In this document: positions 19,730 through 27,075 of the stretch, piece by piece
Layout: every line of letters begins with the position of its first letter
How positions within the stretch are numbered: the first letter of the stretch is position 1
Origin: Hydractinia symbiolongicarpus
Taxonomy: Eukaryota; Cnidaria; Hydrozoa; Anthoathecata; Hydractiniidae
Assembly (NCBI RefSeq): GCF_029227915.1
Contig: NC_079880.1
Span: 4,342,001-4,406,000, forward strand
DNA: 64,000 nt
Direction of reading: 5' to 3'
The notes under the pieces: generated by a model
Databases searched by the model: none
What the model was told of the DNA's origin: nothing
What the model saw: only the letters and a program-made list of their open reading frames with translations
Program-made: the position numbers and the translations under genes

Positions 19730-21007
19730 ATGGCGGACATTGATATTGATCCGTTTGGTGACCACGACCAACCCGACGAGGGTCACGATGACACCACACC
19801 TCTGGTACCGAGGGAACGCACACGGGTACAGATACACACACCTGATGAAAAGGAGACATCATTCGGAGGAGGCTCCACTCAACGTACCAGAGTTTTGCGG
19901 GAAATGGTTGATGTGTTGTATGATAGATTATCTGAAGGATCCCTGTCAAAACCTGAGGTGCTACATACAGACCTTTTTGAAATTAAGGATGGTGAATTAT
20001 ACTACAGAGATAAAAACGAACCTTTGACAAACAATGGAAGACTAAGGGCCACCGGTACTATATCAGATATATTAGGCAAGAGAAGGCTGCGTAATTTAGG
20101 CTTTGACATACCAAAAGGTAAGATTACAGCCCGACAAGCTGCTAAGCTAAACAAAATACAAGAAGAATTACCCTCGTCATCTAAAATAACAACAGCAAGT
20201 GATGTAGAATTAGAAGCTATATCCGGGGATGTGGTAAACAGTACGGAAGATTTAATTTCATTGGTCAAACAATCTGTAGACCATGAAGCAACCCAGACCG
20301 GTGATCTATTTCAATATCCTATGCGTGAATTGCTAGGATTGGATAGATCATTGAGAAACATAAGAGGAAGTCTTCAGGATGAAGTTGCAAAAAAGGTTCA
20401 GCTCGAACAGCATATTGACAGAGAAAAAAACAAGTTGGAAGAGATGGAAAACACACCAAATATGACCGAGGAACAACAAAATGAAGCGAAAGAAAGGTTG
20501 AAAGGTTTGCAAAATGAGTTGAAAGGCCGGCAAGAGATTATCGATATTCTCAAAGGTAAACTTAACAGTCAAATAAAAAGCATCAGGGAGACGATTACAA
20601 AAGTACTTGACAAAGAAACTACATTGGGTGAAAAGATACGAACCCTATTCCGTGAGCAGGGTATCACTGTTGTCAGCGTACTAACGGCATTCGGGATGGT
20701 TATCGGACTTTTGGTTGAAACTTTGACACCCGGAGGTGGGGGGTCATCCACCGGTAATACAAAAAATCATGAAAAAACCGAGGGCGGTGCGAGGGAATGG
20801 ATAAAGAAAAAGCTGAGCGGCCTGGGATCTCTCCTGGGTAGATTAGCCGGTGGCGCGGCCGCGTCCCTACCGGGTATAATTGGATCCATCGTATCATGGA
20901 TCCTAAATAGAGCAAAGGAAGCCGTCGGTTGGTTGAGTCAAAACCTGTGGGCTTTGATAGTTGGAATCGGAGGTCTGATATACACCTACATGGTTACAAA
21001 GCGTTAG
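19730..21007 (+). CDS. Coiled-coil membrane protein (425 aa), conserved Polinton protein of unknown function
   Basis: The N-terminal 190 residues are polar and acidic. Residues 208-295 form a Lys/Glu-rich coiled coil. Hydrophobic helices follow at about 310-330 (after EKIRTLFREQGIT), 376-392 and 404-421, separated by a Gly/Ser linker. The segment REQGIT...SVLTAFGM and the WLSQNLWALIVGIGG tail are hallmarks I associate with a protein widespread in cnidarian Polintons; the role is not established. A minor virion, membrane or fusion-like function is speculation. I start at ATG 19730 because the frame extended upstream would run antisense through the well-supported paralogue B gene, and 19730 follows a TATA-like spacer. 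It ends convergently with the 141-aa gene. Confidence 0.82.
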   Translation: MADIDIDPFGDHDQPDEGHDDTTPLVPRERTRVQIHTPDEKETSFGGGSTQRTRVLREMVDVLYDRLSEGSLSKPEVLHTDLFEIKDGELYYRDKNEPLTNNGRLRATGTISDILGKRRLRNLGFDIPKGKITARQAAKLNKIQEELPSSSKITTASDVELEAISGDVVNSTEDLISLVKQSVDHEATQTGDLFQYPMRELLGLDRSLRNIRGSLQDEVAKKVQLEQHIDREKNKLEEMENTPNMTEEQQNEAKERLKGLQNELKGRQEIIDILKGKLNSQIKSIRETITKVLDKETTLGEKIRTLFREQGITVVSVLTAFGMVIGLLVETLTPGGGGSSTGNTKNHEKTEGGAREWIKKKLSGLGSLLGRLAGGAAASLPGIIGSIVSWILNRAKEAVGWLSQNLWALIVGIGGLIYTYMVTKR

Positions 21008-21021
21008 TGGAATCTGGAATA

Positions 21022-21046
21022 TATGTTACATGTGTCATGTAACATA
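21022..21046. terminator. Hairpin between convergent genes
   Basis: Perfect 11-bp stem TATGTTACATG/CATGTAACATA with a TGT loop, 14 bases past the plus-strand stop and 17 bases past the minus-strand stop. It again has GTTAC/GTAAC arms. Its symmetry could serve both transcripts. Confidence 0.6.
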
Positions 21047-21063
21047 ATACCCGCGGTATCGTA

Positions 21064-21489
21064 CTATTTTTCGAAATACCACACAGCGCCCCCGACACCG
21101 ATCATGCTTAGCGCGATAAATGCCAATTCCCGTTCATGCTGGCCATTGCTGGGTGTATAAAAGTCGCTCAATACGGGCCTGCGCGGAATATCTGTGAGAG
21201 GTGATCCTCCAAATACTTTTTTATATTCCCGCATCGCGTCATCCAGCTCCGTGAATTTACCCTCGGCCTTCTTCTCAAGTCTGAGCTGCTTATTGATAAA
21301 GTCAACCCTCTCCTGTCTTTTACGTTGCCATATAACCTGAGCCTTCTGCAGTTGTTCTATGGCTAGATCATGCCGCTTCCGTTCCTTATCTATCCTATCC
21401 TTTGATAAACTTGAAAAGAGGTAGCTTGATCCGGTGAAGGCCAAAGCGTTCGCGAAGGCACCTCCCAACATCATTGCAATTGAAGCCAT
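21064..21489 (-). CDS. Small membrane protein with central helix (141 aa)
   Basis: A hydrophobic N-terminus (3-26, Ala/Gly-rich), a charged amphipathic helix (30-90, with KERKRHDLAIEQLQKAQ) and a C-terminal membrane segment (121-138, ending WYFEK). This pattern is typical of a small conserved protein of cnidarian-type Polintons; function not known, perhaps a minor virion component. It is the last gene of the minus-strand block, with TATATAA about 3 bases from its ATG. Confidence 0.75.
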   Translation of the reverse strand: MASIAMMLGGAFANALAFTGSSYLFSSLSKDRIDKERKRHDLAIEQLQKAQVIWQRKRQERVDFINKQLRLEKKAEGKFTELDDAMREYKKVFGGSPLTDIPRRPVLSDFYTPSNGQHERELAFIALSMIGVGGAVWYFEK

Positions 21490-21519
21490 GTTTATATAAT
21501 CCGGTATAATATAGTGGCG

Positions 21520-21663
21520 TTATTTTAATACGATAGCCTCGGAGTCTATGACATCAGAGTCGTCTATGACCTCGGTATCGATGTATTCCACCTTGGGTAA
21601 AATCCTCTCAACTTTCTTGCGCTGGCATAAAACCCAGACCAACCATTCCAGTATTCGCAACAT
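21520..21663 (-). CDS. Small protein (47 aa) overlapping its upstream gene by one base
   Basis: It begins MLRILEWLVWVLCQRKK, a short hydrophobic/aromatic helix followed by basic residues, then an acidic tail (EVIDDSDVIDSEA). The upstream 75-aa gene's stop and this ATG overlap as TAATG, and the 141-aa gene begins 31 bp later. The tight fit in a gene-dense block, and the stop placed directly before the next spacer, support a real gene despite its size. It is probably a single-pass membrane peptide; function unknown. Confidence 0.6.
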   Translation of the reverse strand: MLRILEWLVWVLCQRKKVERILPKVEYIDTEVIDDSDVIDSEAIVLK

Positions 21664-21890
21664 TATATATTTATAGTTTCGGGTATAATTTTCTGCTTAA
21701 CCAGATATTCTCTTGACATTTCACTTGCGGCGACTATGGCTACAAGCTTTCCTGTATCTTCCAGGTCAAACTTCTGAATTGAGGGTGGCGTCATTTTTAA
21801 TACCTTTCTCCCGAGCATTGAATAGCCTACGGCGAAAACGCATACGACCGATGCCTTATAAATATCGTTTACTATACTTTTCTTATCCAT
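21663..21890 (-). CDS. Small membrane protein (75 aa)
   Basis: One predicted membrane helix at about 13-29 (ASVVCVFAVGYSMLG), then KVLKMTPPSIQKFDLEDTGKL and a helical C-terminus ending IIPETINI. The layout matches a small protein family I associate with cnidarian Polintons. TATATAAAC lies directly before the ATG, as before the 141-aa gene, so the two share a promoter-like leader. Function unknown. Confidence 0.7.
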   Translation of the reverse strand: MDKKSIVNDIYKASVVCVFAVGYSMLGRKVLKMTPPSIQKFDLEDTGKLVAIVAASEMSREYLVKQKIIPETINI

Positions 21891-21909
21891 GTTTATATAC
21901 TTCGAGATT

Positions 21910-21927
21910 ATAATATCGCGATATTAT
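21910..21927. other. Perfect 18-bp palindrome ATAATATCGCGATATTAT
   Basis: A dyad without spacer between the 75-aa and 138-aa genes, 20 bases from the ATG of the former. It is a possible binding site for a dimeric regulator, or a 3' hairpin of the 138-aa gene. Confidence 0.5.
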
Positions 21928-21931
21928 CCCT

Positions 21932-22348
21932 TTATTCCATTTCAAGTTTACTTATTCTCACGGTTTTTTTAGGATCGGAGGGTGGTGGGGTACCCTTCAC
22001 CTTAATATTTTTGTCCTTATTTTTATACACGAAATAAGCACCAATTAAGACTAGTACTATCACTCCTCCCCCCATTATGGTGTAGTTCATGGGCCCTCCA
22101 TCTGGTTTAGGGCCTTCGGTCATAGAATCCAGATCTATTACAATATCATTTGAATCTTCGGGCTGTGTTTGTGCTTGAGGCGTCGGCTGTGTTTGTGCTT
22201 GAGGCGTAGGCTGTGCTTGATTCTGTGCCATGAGCCATTTTTTATATTCCTCCCTCTTTTTACGGTTGTATTCCGCCAACCTCTTACCAGATTCAACCTT
22301 TTTAGGGTTCTTCGTTGTCACCTGAATAGGAGTCTGTTCCTCTGACAT
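21932..22348 (-). CDS. Single-pass membrane protein with PTPQAQTQ repeats (138 aa)
   Basis: A basic N-terminus (KKVESGKRLAEYNRKKREE, 16-34), a Gln/Pro linker with two PTPQAQTQ copies (47-62), one membrane helix (about 92-108, GGGVIVLVLIGAYFVY) and a basic/proline tail. The start overlaps the last 47 bp of the 207-aa gene in another frame. The KKVExGKRLAxYN motif recurs in Polinton proteins of animals; role unknown, possibly a virion-associated membrane anchor. Confidence 0.75.
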   Translation of the reverse strand: MSEEQTPIQVTTKNPKKVESGKRLAEYNRKKREEYKKWLMAQNQAQPTPQAQTQPTPQAQTQPEDSNDIVIDLDSMTEGPKPDGGPMNYTIMGGGVIVLVLIGAYFVYKNKDKNIKVKGTPPPSDPKKTVRISKLEME

Positions 22349-22925
22349 CTTTATTATCTATATCTATATCTATATTATTATTTGCGTTTAAATTTCTTCC
22401 GGCGATATAATGCCTACCTGTAATTAGACCCACACTGATTGGTGATAAGAATGAGCCGAATCTATAATACAAATCGCACGTGAACCTTTGAAGGGCGGAG
22501 TTTAGGAATGGGTCATTCTCCAGGTCATCTCTCAATGCATCTTGATTGTTTATTCCTAAGACTGTACAGGCCCCCATGGAATACATGTGAATGATTGATT
22601 GCCCCAAAGACTTCACCATTTGACCTGATAGTTTAGCTTCATAGATACTAAAGAGTTTCTTTACCTCTTCATCTTTGAGCTTTTGAATTTGCTCGTCCGT
22701 ATACATTTTACCCAGGTATAGCTTGCTATTTCCGGTTAACACACACTCAAGCAATTTTTGCCTCTTGCCATCATCGGGTGTAGGACCCTTAATAAAAATT
22801 AAGTTGTCAATTGCAGTTTCAGCCATTTTCAATAGCGATAGGTATTTTTTAACACAAAAAAAGCAAAAACTAAGTACTACTACTAGTATTAGTACTAATA
22901 TTATGAAATTGATATATTCTATCAT
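22302..22925 (-). CDS. Conserved Polinton protein with N-terminal membrane anchor (207 aa)
   Basis: Residues 5-26 are very hydrophobic. A second Met at residue 34 (MAETAID) could start a soluble form. The central part has GQMVKSLGQSIIHMYSMGACTVLG and a C-terminal SALQRFTCDLYYRFGSFLSPISVGLITGRHYI stretch, motifs I recognise from animal Polintons without assigned function. The end is Asn/Asp-rich, encoded by a TATATC repeat that doubles as the leader of the overlapping 138-aa gene. Tandem 34-bp repeats lie just upstream. Confidence 0.75.
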   Translation of the reverse strand: MIEYINFIILVLILVVVLSFCFFCVKKYLSLLKMAETAIDNLIFIKGPTPDDGKRQKLLECVLTGNSKLYLGKMYTDEQIQKLKDEEVKKLFSIYEAKLSGQMVKSLGQSIIHMYSMGACTVLGINNQDALRDDLENDPFLNSALQRFTCDLYYRFGSFLSPISVGLITGRHYIAGRNLNANNNIDIDIDNKDVRGTDSYSGDNEEP

Positions 22926-22928
22926 GGT

Positions 22929-23013
22929 CCTATAGTAGTCTATAGGAGTATTATAGGATAGTCTTATAGTAGTCTATAGGAGTATTATAGGATAGTCTTA
23001 TAGGAGTCTATAG
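22929..23013. repeat. 34-bp tandem repeat (2.5 copies) upstream of the 207-aa gene
   Basis: The unit CYTATAGTAGTCTATAGGAG followed by TATTATAGGATAGT is at 22929, 22963 and, partially, 22997. It contains repeated CTATAG dyads. It sits between the ATPase 3' hairpin and the 207-aa start, where a promoter would be expected. Confidence 0.85.
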
Positions 23014-23022
23014 ATCTGTTAC

Positions 23023-23051
23023 TTTTTGTTACAAGACTCTTGTAACAAAAA
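23023..23051. terminator. 3'-end hairpin after the ATPase/capsid block
   Basis: Perfect 13-bp stem TTTTTGTTACAAG/CTTGTAACAAAAA with an ACT loop, 12 bases past the ATPase stop on the minus strand. It is the longest of the GTTAC/GTAAC hairpins and marks the end of the penton-MCP-ATPase unit. Confidence 0.6.
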
Positions 23052-23063
23052 AAAACGTCCAAT

Positions 23064-23660
23064 CTAGCAAATCACATAAGTTCTTGGATGTTCTATTCTC
23101 ATGACTAAATGTGTGTATTTGCCATCTTTTAGCCTTTCCTTAAACTTCTGGATCTCCGATGATTCAATGACATCATTCTCCTCGTGTATAGTTGTGAGAT
23201 CATGTCTATCCTTTGGATACCACACATATAACATTTTTGCCTGCCTTCGTAAGTTCTTCGGTATCGCGGTGTATGATTGTGTGAGTAGCCACATGGTGTG
23301 GTTTCGATGCCGACCGCTGATGGCCAGCTCCAACAGTGGTTGCCTCTTTTTGTCCAGTTTCTCATCCGCGATGATATCGTCGATCAGGAATAATGTTTTG
23401 TATCCCGCGAATAAATCCGTCATCTTTTGGATCCATTCATACAACAAGCCCATGGGCTCAATTAGAATAACATATCTATCCCTCCGGAACCATTTTCGAC
23501 AAATATATGTCTTGTTCCATCTTAATGTTGGACATATAATCACAATGAAATCAAAGTGATCAAAGTATTCACTCTCTAGTAGCGTTACAACGCGTTTGGA
23601 TTTTCCGCAGCCGGTTGGACCGACGAATAGTGCCGTGTGGGGATCTTTCATGTAGTCCAT
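23064..23660 (-). CDS. A32/FtsK-HerA-like genome packaging ATPase (198 aa)
   Basis: Walker A is GPTGCGKS (14-21), Walker B LFLIDD (90-95), with LTQSY (126-130) as sensor and SGRHR (115-119) supplying a possible arginine finger. The family drives DNA into capsids in Polintons, large DNA viruses and virophages. I choose ATG 23660, one base past the capsid gene stop; an ATG at 23687 would add nine residues and overlap the capsid gene. Order penton-MCP-ATPase on one strand fits a morphogenesis unit. The reading frame is intact. Confidence 0.9.
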   Translation of the reverse strand: MDYMKDPHTALFVGPTGCGKSKRVVTLLESEYFDHFDFIVIICPTLRWNKTYICRKWFRRDRYVILIEPMGLLYEWIQKMTDLFAGYKTLFLIDDIIADEKLDKKRQPLLELAISGRHRNHTMWLLTQSYTAIPKNLRRQAKMLYVWYPKDRHDLTTIHEENDVIESSEIQKFKERLKDGKYTHLVMRIEHPRTYVIC

Positions 23661-23661
23661 C

Positions 23662-24981
23662 TTAATATAGTACATCCATAATTTCACCGTTTTGAATATT
23701 TAATTGAGCATCCATTATTAGATATATGTAAGCGTTTAAGGATCCCGCTGCCTCGGCCGTCTTTTCAACTTGCAGTGTGATGCCCTCGCTCGCATTTTCA
23801 ATCCGTCGACCAGTCCCGTGTAGTGAGTTTTCATCTATGGTTCTGAAATCCAGCCATAGAGCATATTTCGTGGTTAGGTAGTCCGCAACCTTCACATCAT
23901 GTAGTTGCAGATGTTTTTGTATTTCACCGGCGTTGCCATCCCTTTGCTTGCCCTCCGCAAAATACTTGCAAATTTCACCATAATGCTCAAACGGTTGCAT
24001 CCCCTGAGCGAAAAGTTGGTTAGGCTTACCCTCAACTATAGCGGATACCTTTTTGATCTTAGGATTGTAGAACCTTCCTGTATCTCGTTTGTAAGCTTTC
24101 TCATCCTCAAACAGAACCAATATGCCCTTCAGAGACTTGCATGGTGTATTGAATGACCAATTCCAAGTTGTGTCTGACTTATCCACCCTAATTTGTCTAT
24201 GTCTCAAGAATCTGTCATAGAGCACGGCCATGTTTTGGTATTCATTTGAGATGAATCTGGCAAGTGTGGGTTGTGTCACAATCTCATATTCGAGAGATAT
24301 GTTGGAGATTTTGTATTTAGCATCCGGTGCCGGTGCCGTAGCGGAACCTGAAGGTTTGGTAGGTGTTGATAACACTACCCTGTCATAATTGTTGAATGTT
24401 ATCTCATAACACAGCCTATTACCTAATCCGGCCTGATAATAAGGAATCGTGCTATCCAACATTTCGAAATCCAGCGGTATGGTGAACTTGTTTTTGTATG
24501 CATCATAAATAGCTTTGTCCGCTACCTCCGATGCGTCTTTATCCGCAGCTCCAACTCTCAGTTTCATACAGTTTTCTGTACACCCTTCATCAAAGATGAT
24601 ACCTTGTCTTATTGCATTTCTTTTTTCAGACTTGGTTAGCCATAAATCTCTGTAGCACCCGAAAAGGTCAAAGTCATCAATGCTTAGAATCTCGGTACCC
24701 TCGAACTTGATAGCTAGCTTTTTAACAATTGCCCTCCCTATGTTAGAGACCAATGTTCTCTTCGTGTCAGCTTTTGACTCGAGATCAATGTCGAAACTTA
24801 TTTTCGAAGTACCGGGAACAATGACATCATCGTTACCTAAATTAGGGAACCTAATCAGAAGTAACTGGTTCTGATCAATCTCACTTGGGTTGTGAGTGAC
24901 AATTACTTTTTGATGCGTTCCTTTTACGCCATGTGCGGTTCTAAGTGAACGCTCTGGGTTTAACTTTTTCCCGTATTCCAT
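23662..24981 (-). CDS. Major capsid protein, double jelly-roll (439 aa)
   Basis: It aligns by eye with Polinton capsid proteins: an N-terminal SLRTAHGVKGTHQKV segment, then beta-rich blocks including KLAIKFEGTEILSIDDFDLF, NKFTIPLDFEMLDSTIPYYQAGLGNRLCYEITFNNYDRV and QNMAVLYDRFLRHRQ. Length is within the 400-600 aa family range. It would form the hexagonal capsomers of an icosahedral particle. The frame is intact and followed directly by the ATPase gene. A 55-bp AT-rich spacer separates it from the penton gene, with a TAAAATAAAATAAAA-like promoter element. Confidence 0.88.
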   Translation of the reverse strand: MEYGKKLNPERSLRTAHGVKGTHQKVIVTHNPSEIDQNQLLLIRFPNLGNDDVIVPGTSKISFDIDLESKADTKRTLVSNIGRAIVKKLAIKFEGTEILSIDDFDLFGCYRDLWLTKSEKRNAIRQGIIFDEGCTENCMKLRVGAADKDASEVADKAIYDAYKNKFTIPLDFEMLDSTIPYYQAGLGNRLCYEITFNNYDRVVLSTPTKPSGSATAPAPDAKYKISNISLEYEIVTQPTLARFISNEYQNMAVLYDRFLRHRQIRVDKSDTTWNWSFNTPCKSLKGILVLFEDEKAYKRDTGRFYNPKIKKVSAIVEGKPNQLFAQGMQPFEHYGEICKYFAEGKQRDGNAGEIQKHLQLHDVKVADYLTTKYALWLDFRTIDENSLHGTGRRIENASEGITLQVEKTAEAAGSLNAYIYLIMDAQLNIQNGEIMDVLY

Positions 24982-25036
24982 GCTATTCCATATTACTTTT
25001 ATTTTATTTTACTTTAATTCGGTTAATGCTACGGTA
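24982..25036 (-). promoter_or_regulatory. AT-rich spacer upstream of the capsid gene
   Basis: On the minus strand it holds a GTAAAATAAAATAAAAGTAA tract about 20-35 bases before the capsid ATG, a plausible TATA-like core. No other feature is seen. Confidence 0.4.
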
Positions 25037-25600
25037 TCATCTGTCCGCCGTATCTCTTATGTGTAGGGTAACTGTTGTCTTCATACCACCCCATAGCACC
25101 TTACCATCCTGACCTGTGACTCTCATGGTAAGTGATTGAAGTAAACCTTTCTTTAGTTTCTTATATTGCGGATTTTTCGGTTCAATATATGTAAAATCAC
25201 CACCATACACGGATATATGATATGTCATCAGGTTGTTGCTATATTCACCATCTTTAAGATTTAACGAGTTATCCAATTCATTAAGATTAAAATGTAGTTC
25301 CGTTACACCCTCCATATTGAATATTTTACTCAACTTAGAGTTTCTAGCTAGTTGTGTTGATTTTACATCACCTCTCACGATTGAATTCAACTCCCTCCCC
25401 GTGTATTGCTGACCCTGTGGTAACCTAACCGTGGTAACTCCATCAGCCAATGGTATATCTATTGGAGCTGCAACCACATATGTGACATTGTCTGAAAACG
25501 TCTCCACGATCGCAACCTCCTTTGTACCATGCGAGTTGTCTATCGGTTGATACAAATAGATTTTCTTCTCGCTATTTACGTCCTTTATTGTGATATACAT
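25037..25600 (-). CDS. Minor capsid (penton-like) protein, single jelly-roll (187 aa)
   Basis: The sequence is beta-rich and without membrane segments. Blocks such as DNVTYVVAAPIDIPLADGV, LHFNLNELDNSLNLKDGEYS and a C-terminal WGGMKTTVTLHI are typical of the small Polinton capsid protein that forms the five-fold vertices. It lies directly upstream of the major capsid gene, as usual in the family. Assignment is by position, length and beta pattern, so it is less certain than the major capsid protein. Confidence 0.78.
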   Translation of the reverse strand: MYITIKDVNSEKKIYLYQPIDNSHGTKEVAIVETFSDNVTYVVAAPIDIPLADGVTTVRLPQGQQYTGRELNSIVRGDVKSTQLARNSKLSKIFNMEGVTELHFNLNELDNSLNLKDGEYSNNLMTYHISVYGGDFTYIEPKNPQYKKLKKGLLQSLTMRVTGQDGKVLWGGMKTTVTLHIRDTADR

Positions 25601-25638
25601 TATTATATTAGAGATTGTGAATATATTTAAATCAAAGA
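25601..25638. promoter_or_regulatory. 38-bp divergent promoter (penton / 401-aa gene)
   Basis: Holds TTATTATATTAGAGA and ATATATTTAAATCAAA. TATTATATTAG and TTTAAAT are shared with the divergent spacer at 19690-19729, which suggests common timing for structural genes. Confidence 0.55.
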
Positions 25639-26844
25639 ATGGATGACATTTTCAGATATAACCCGAATGCGACATATAAACCAAATGGAGGGCTGGATCT
25701 TCAAATATTGGGCGCTAGGGATCTGTACAAACAGGCCATTATTGTGTCTGAAAGTGACTCTTTCCCCGCTTCCCTTCCTAATATTTTTACCAATTATGAA
25801 CTTAGTCAGAACGCGCAACGTATGAGAATTTGGAATGAGCAACCTTTTAGACTATGGCAAACCCAGCTAAATTTCGCCACTTGGTGCGCTTCAAGTGCCT
25901 GTGGTGTAAGTTCCGAACACCTTAATGATGGTAGATCTATGGTCAGGTCGATATATCGTTTTCATGTGTATTATCACATTAGACGAATCATTAAGCGCCT
26001 GCAAACACCTCTGCCCTTTGAGGATAGTTTCAATCAATACGATAATCCATATTCAAACGAAGAGTTTTTAAAAATATGTGATGAATATGACGTTGATTCT
26101 AATCCTATGAAATACAGGGGGCAATACTTTTTCAGCTCATATCAAAAAAGACGTAACAACTATCCAACTCCGGGGTTAAGTTATTTCACAAACGACTCCA
26201 TGACAAGATGGATTGTGGAAAAATCTAATGGCTTTACAAAAACAGGCCTTGTAAAGATTTCAAGCAGTGTTAGGGCGTATGCTTATCTTGTTCTTAGTTC
26301 TCAGTCCTCGGCACGCTCCTCCATCCTTGGTAATGATTCAAGTGCTCTGACCGCCCAAAGAGTTTTTATGAATAACCTTGAGGATATTGTTAACCGTAGG
26401 GTCGATATTCAGGAGGACATTAAACGTTATCAGGATACGTTAAACTACGCTTCAAGTAAGGTTGATTATTCGGTTGGGCAAGGTATTTATATGATACCTA
26501 GTGACATGAATCTCAGAATTAAGACCGGTGTGGTGGGTTACAACAACAAGATTTTGATATCTGGTGCAGATCTGACCATTGGGATTAATCTAAAGGTTAA
26601 TGTTATTGAAAAAACAGCTGAATCACATAAAAAGATAACTAAAAAGAAGCCGGTAACACCCGATCATCCTGATATCCATCCTGATCATCCTGATAAACAC
26701 ATTACCGTACACCACGTGGATACTACAGATAAACACATTACTGCACCTTACCACAAAGATACTCCTCCTACACACGAAGATGAAAAGATCGCTCTTGTGA
26801 TTGTTATGACAACAGGTTATTTCATATGGTATTTGTTTAGATAA
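25639..26844 (+). CDS. Conserved Polinton protein with C-terminal anchor (401 aa)
   Basis: It contains QNAQRMRIWNEQPFRLWQTQLNFATWC (58-83), a motif I associate with a protein of cnidarian-type Polintons. The middle is mixed alpha/beta. Residues 331-382 form a basic, His/Asp/Pro-rich linker with DHPD repeats, and 384-400 a single membrane helix at the extreme C-terminus (IALVIVMTTGYFIWYLF). The tail anchor suggests attachment to a membrane with most of the protein on the N-terminal side. Function unknown; divergence from the capsid unit through a shared short promoter hints at a virion role. Confidence 0.8.
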   Translation: MDDIFRYNPNATYKPNGGLDLQILGARDLYKQAIIVSESDSFPASLPNIFTNYELSQNAQRMRIWNEQPFRLWQTQLNFATWCASSACGVSSEHLNDGRSMVRSIYRFHVYYHIRRIIKRLQTPLPFEDSFNQYDNPYSNEEFLKICDEYDVDSNPMKYRGQYFFSSYQKRRNNYPTPGLSYFTNDSMTRWIVEKSNGFTKTGLVKISSSVRAYAYLVLSSQSSARSSILGNDSSALTAQRVFMNNLEDIVNRRVDIQEDIKRYQDTLNYASSKVDYSVGQGIYMIPSDMNLRIKTGVVGYNNKILISGADLTIGINLKVNVIEKTAESHKKITKKKPVTPDHPDIHPDHPDKHITVHHVDTTDKHITAPYHKDTPPTHEDEKIALVIVMTTGYFIWYLFR

Positions 26845-27075
26845 AGAATGACGTCAATTAAATGTCAATCAAGCCAGAATAACAATAGAGAAACAATGCA
26901 TTCCTTACATACCAAATATCCTTAGCAACGGCTACTTTCGTTTTGAATTTTTTCTTATGTAAACAACTTTCTGGTATGTAAAATCCTATTGTCATAAGCG
27001 TTTGATTGACAGATGGTTTTACAAGATAACAAAAACTGCTTGCGTGTTGTTATTTATTTATGTTTTATTATCATT
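26845..27075. other. Noncoding spacer before the right TIR
   Basis: A 231-bp AT-rich stretch without a supportable gene. It contains an inverted repeat TTACATACCA (26905-26914) / TGGTATGTAA (26972-26981) with a 57-base interior, in the 3' flank of the 401-aa gene. The frame that runs through 27002-27259 has no ATG start and crosses into the TIR, so I do not call it. Confidence 0.6.
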
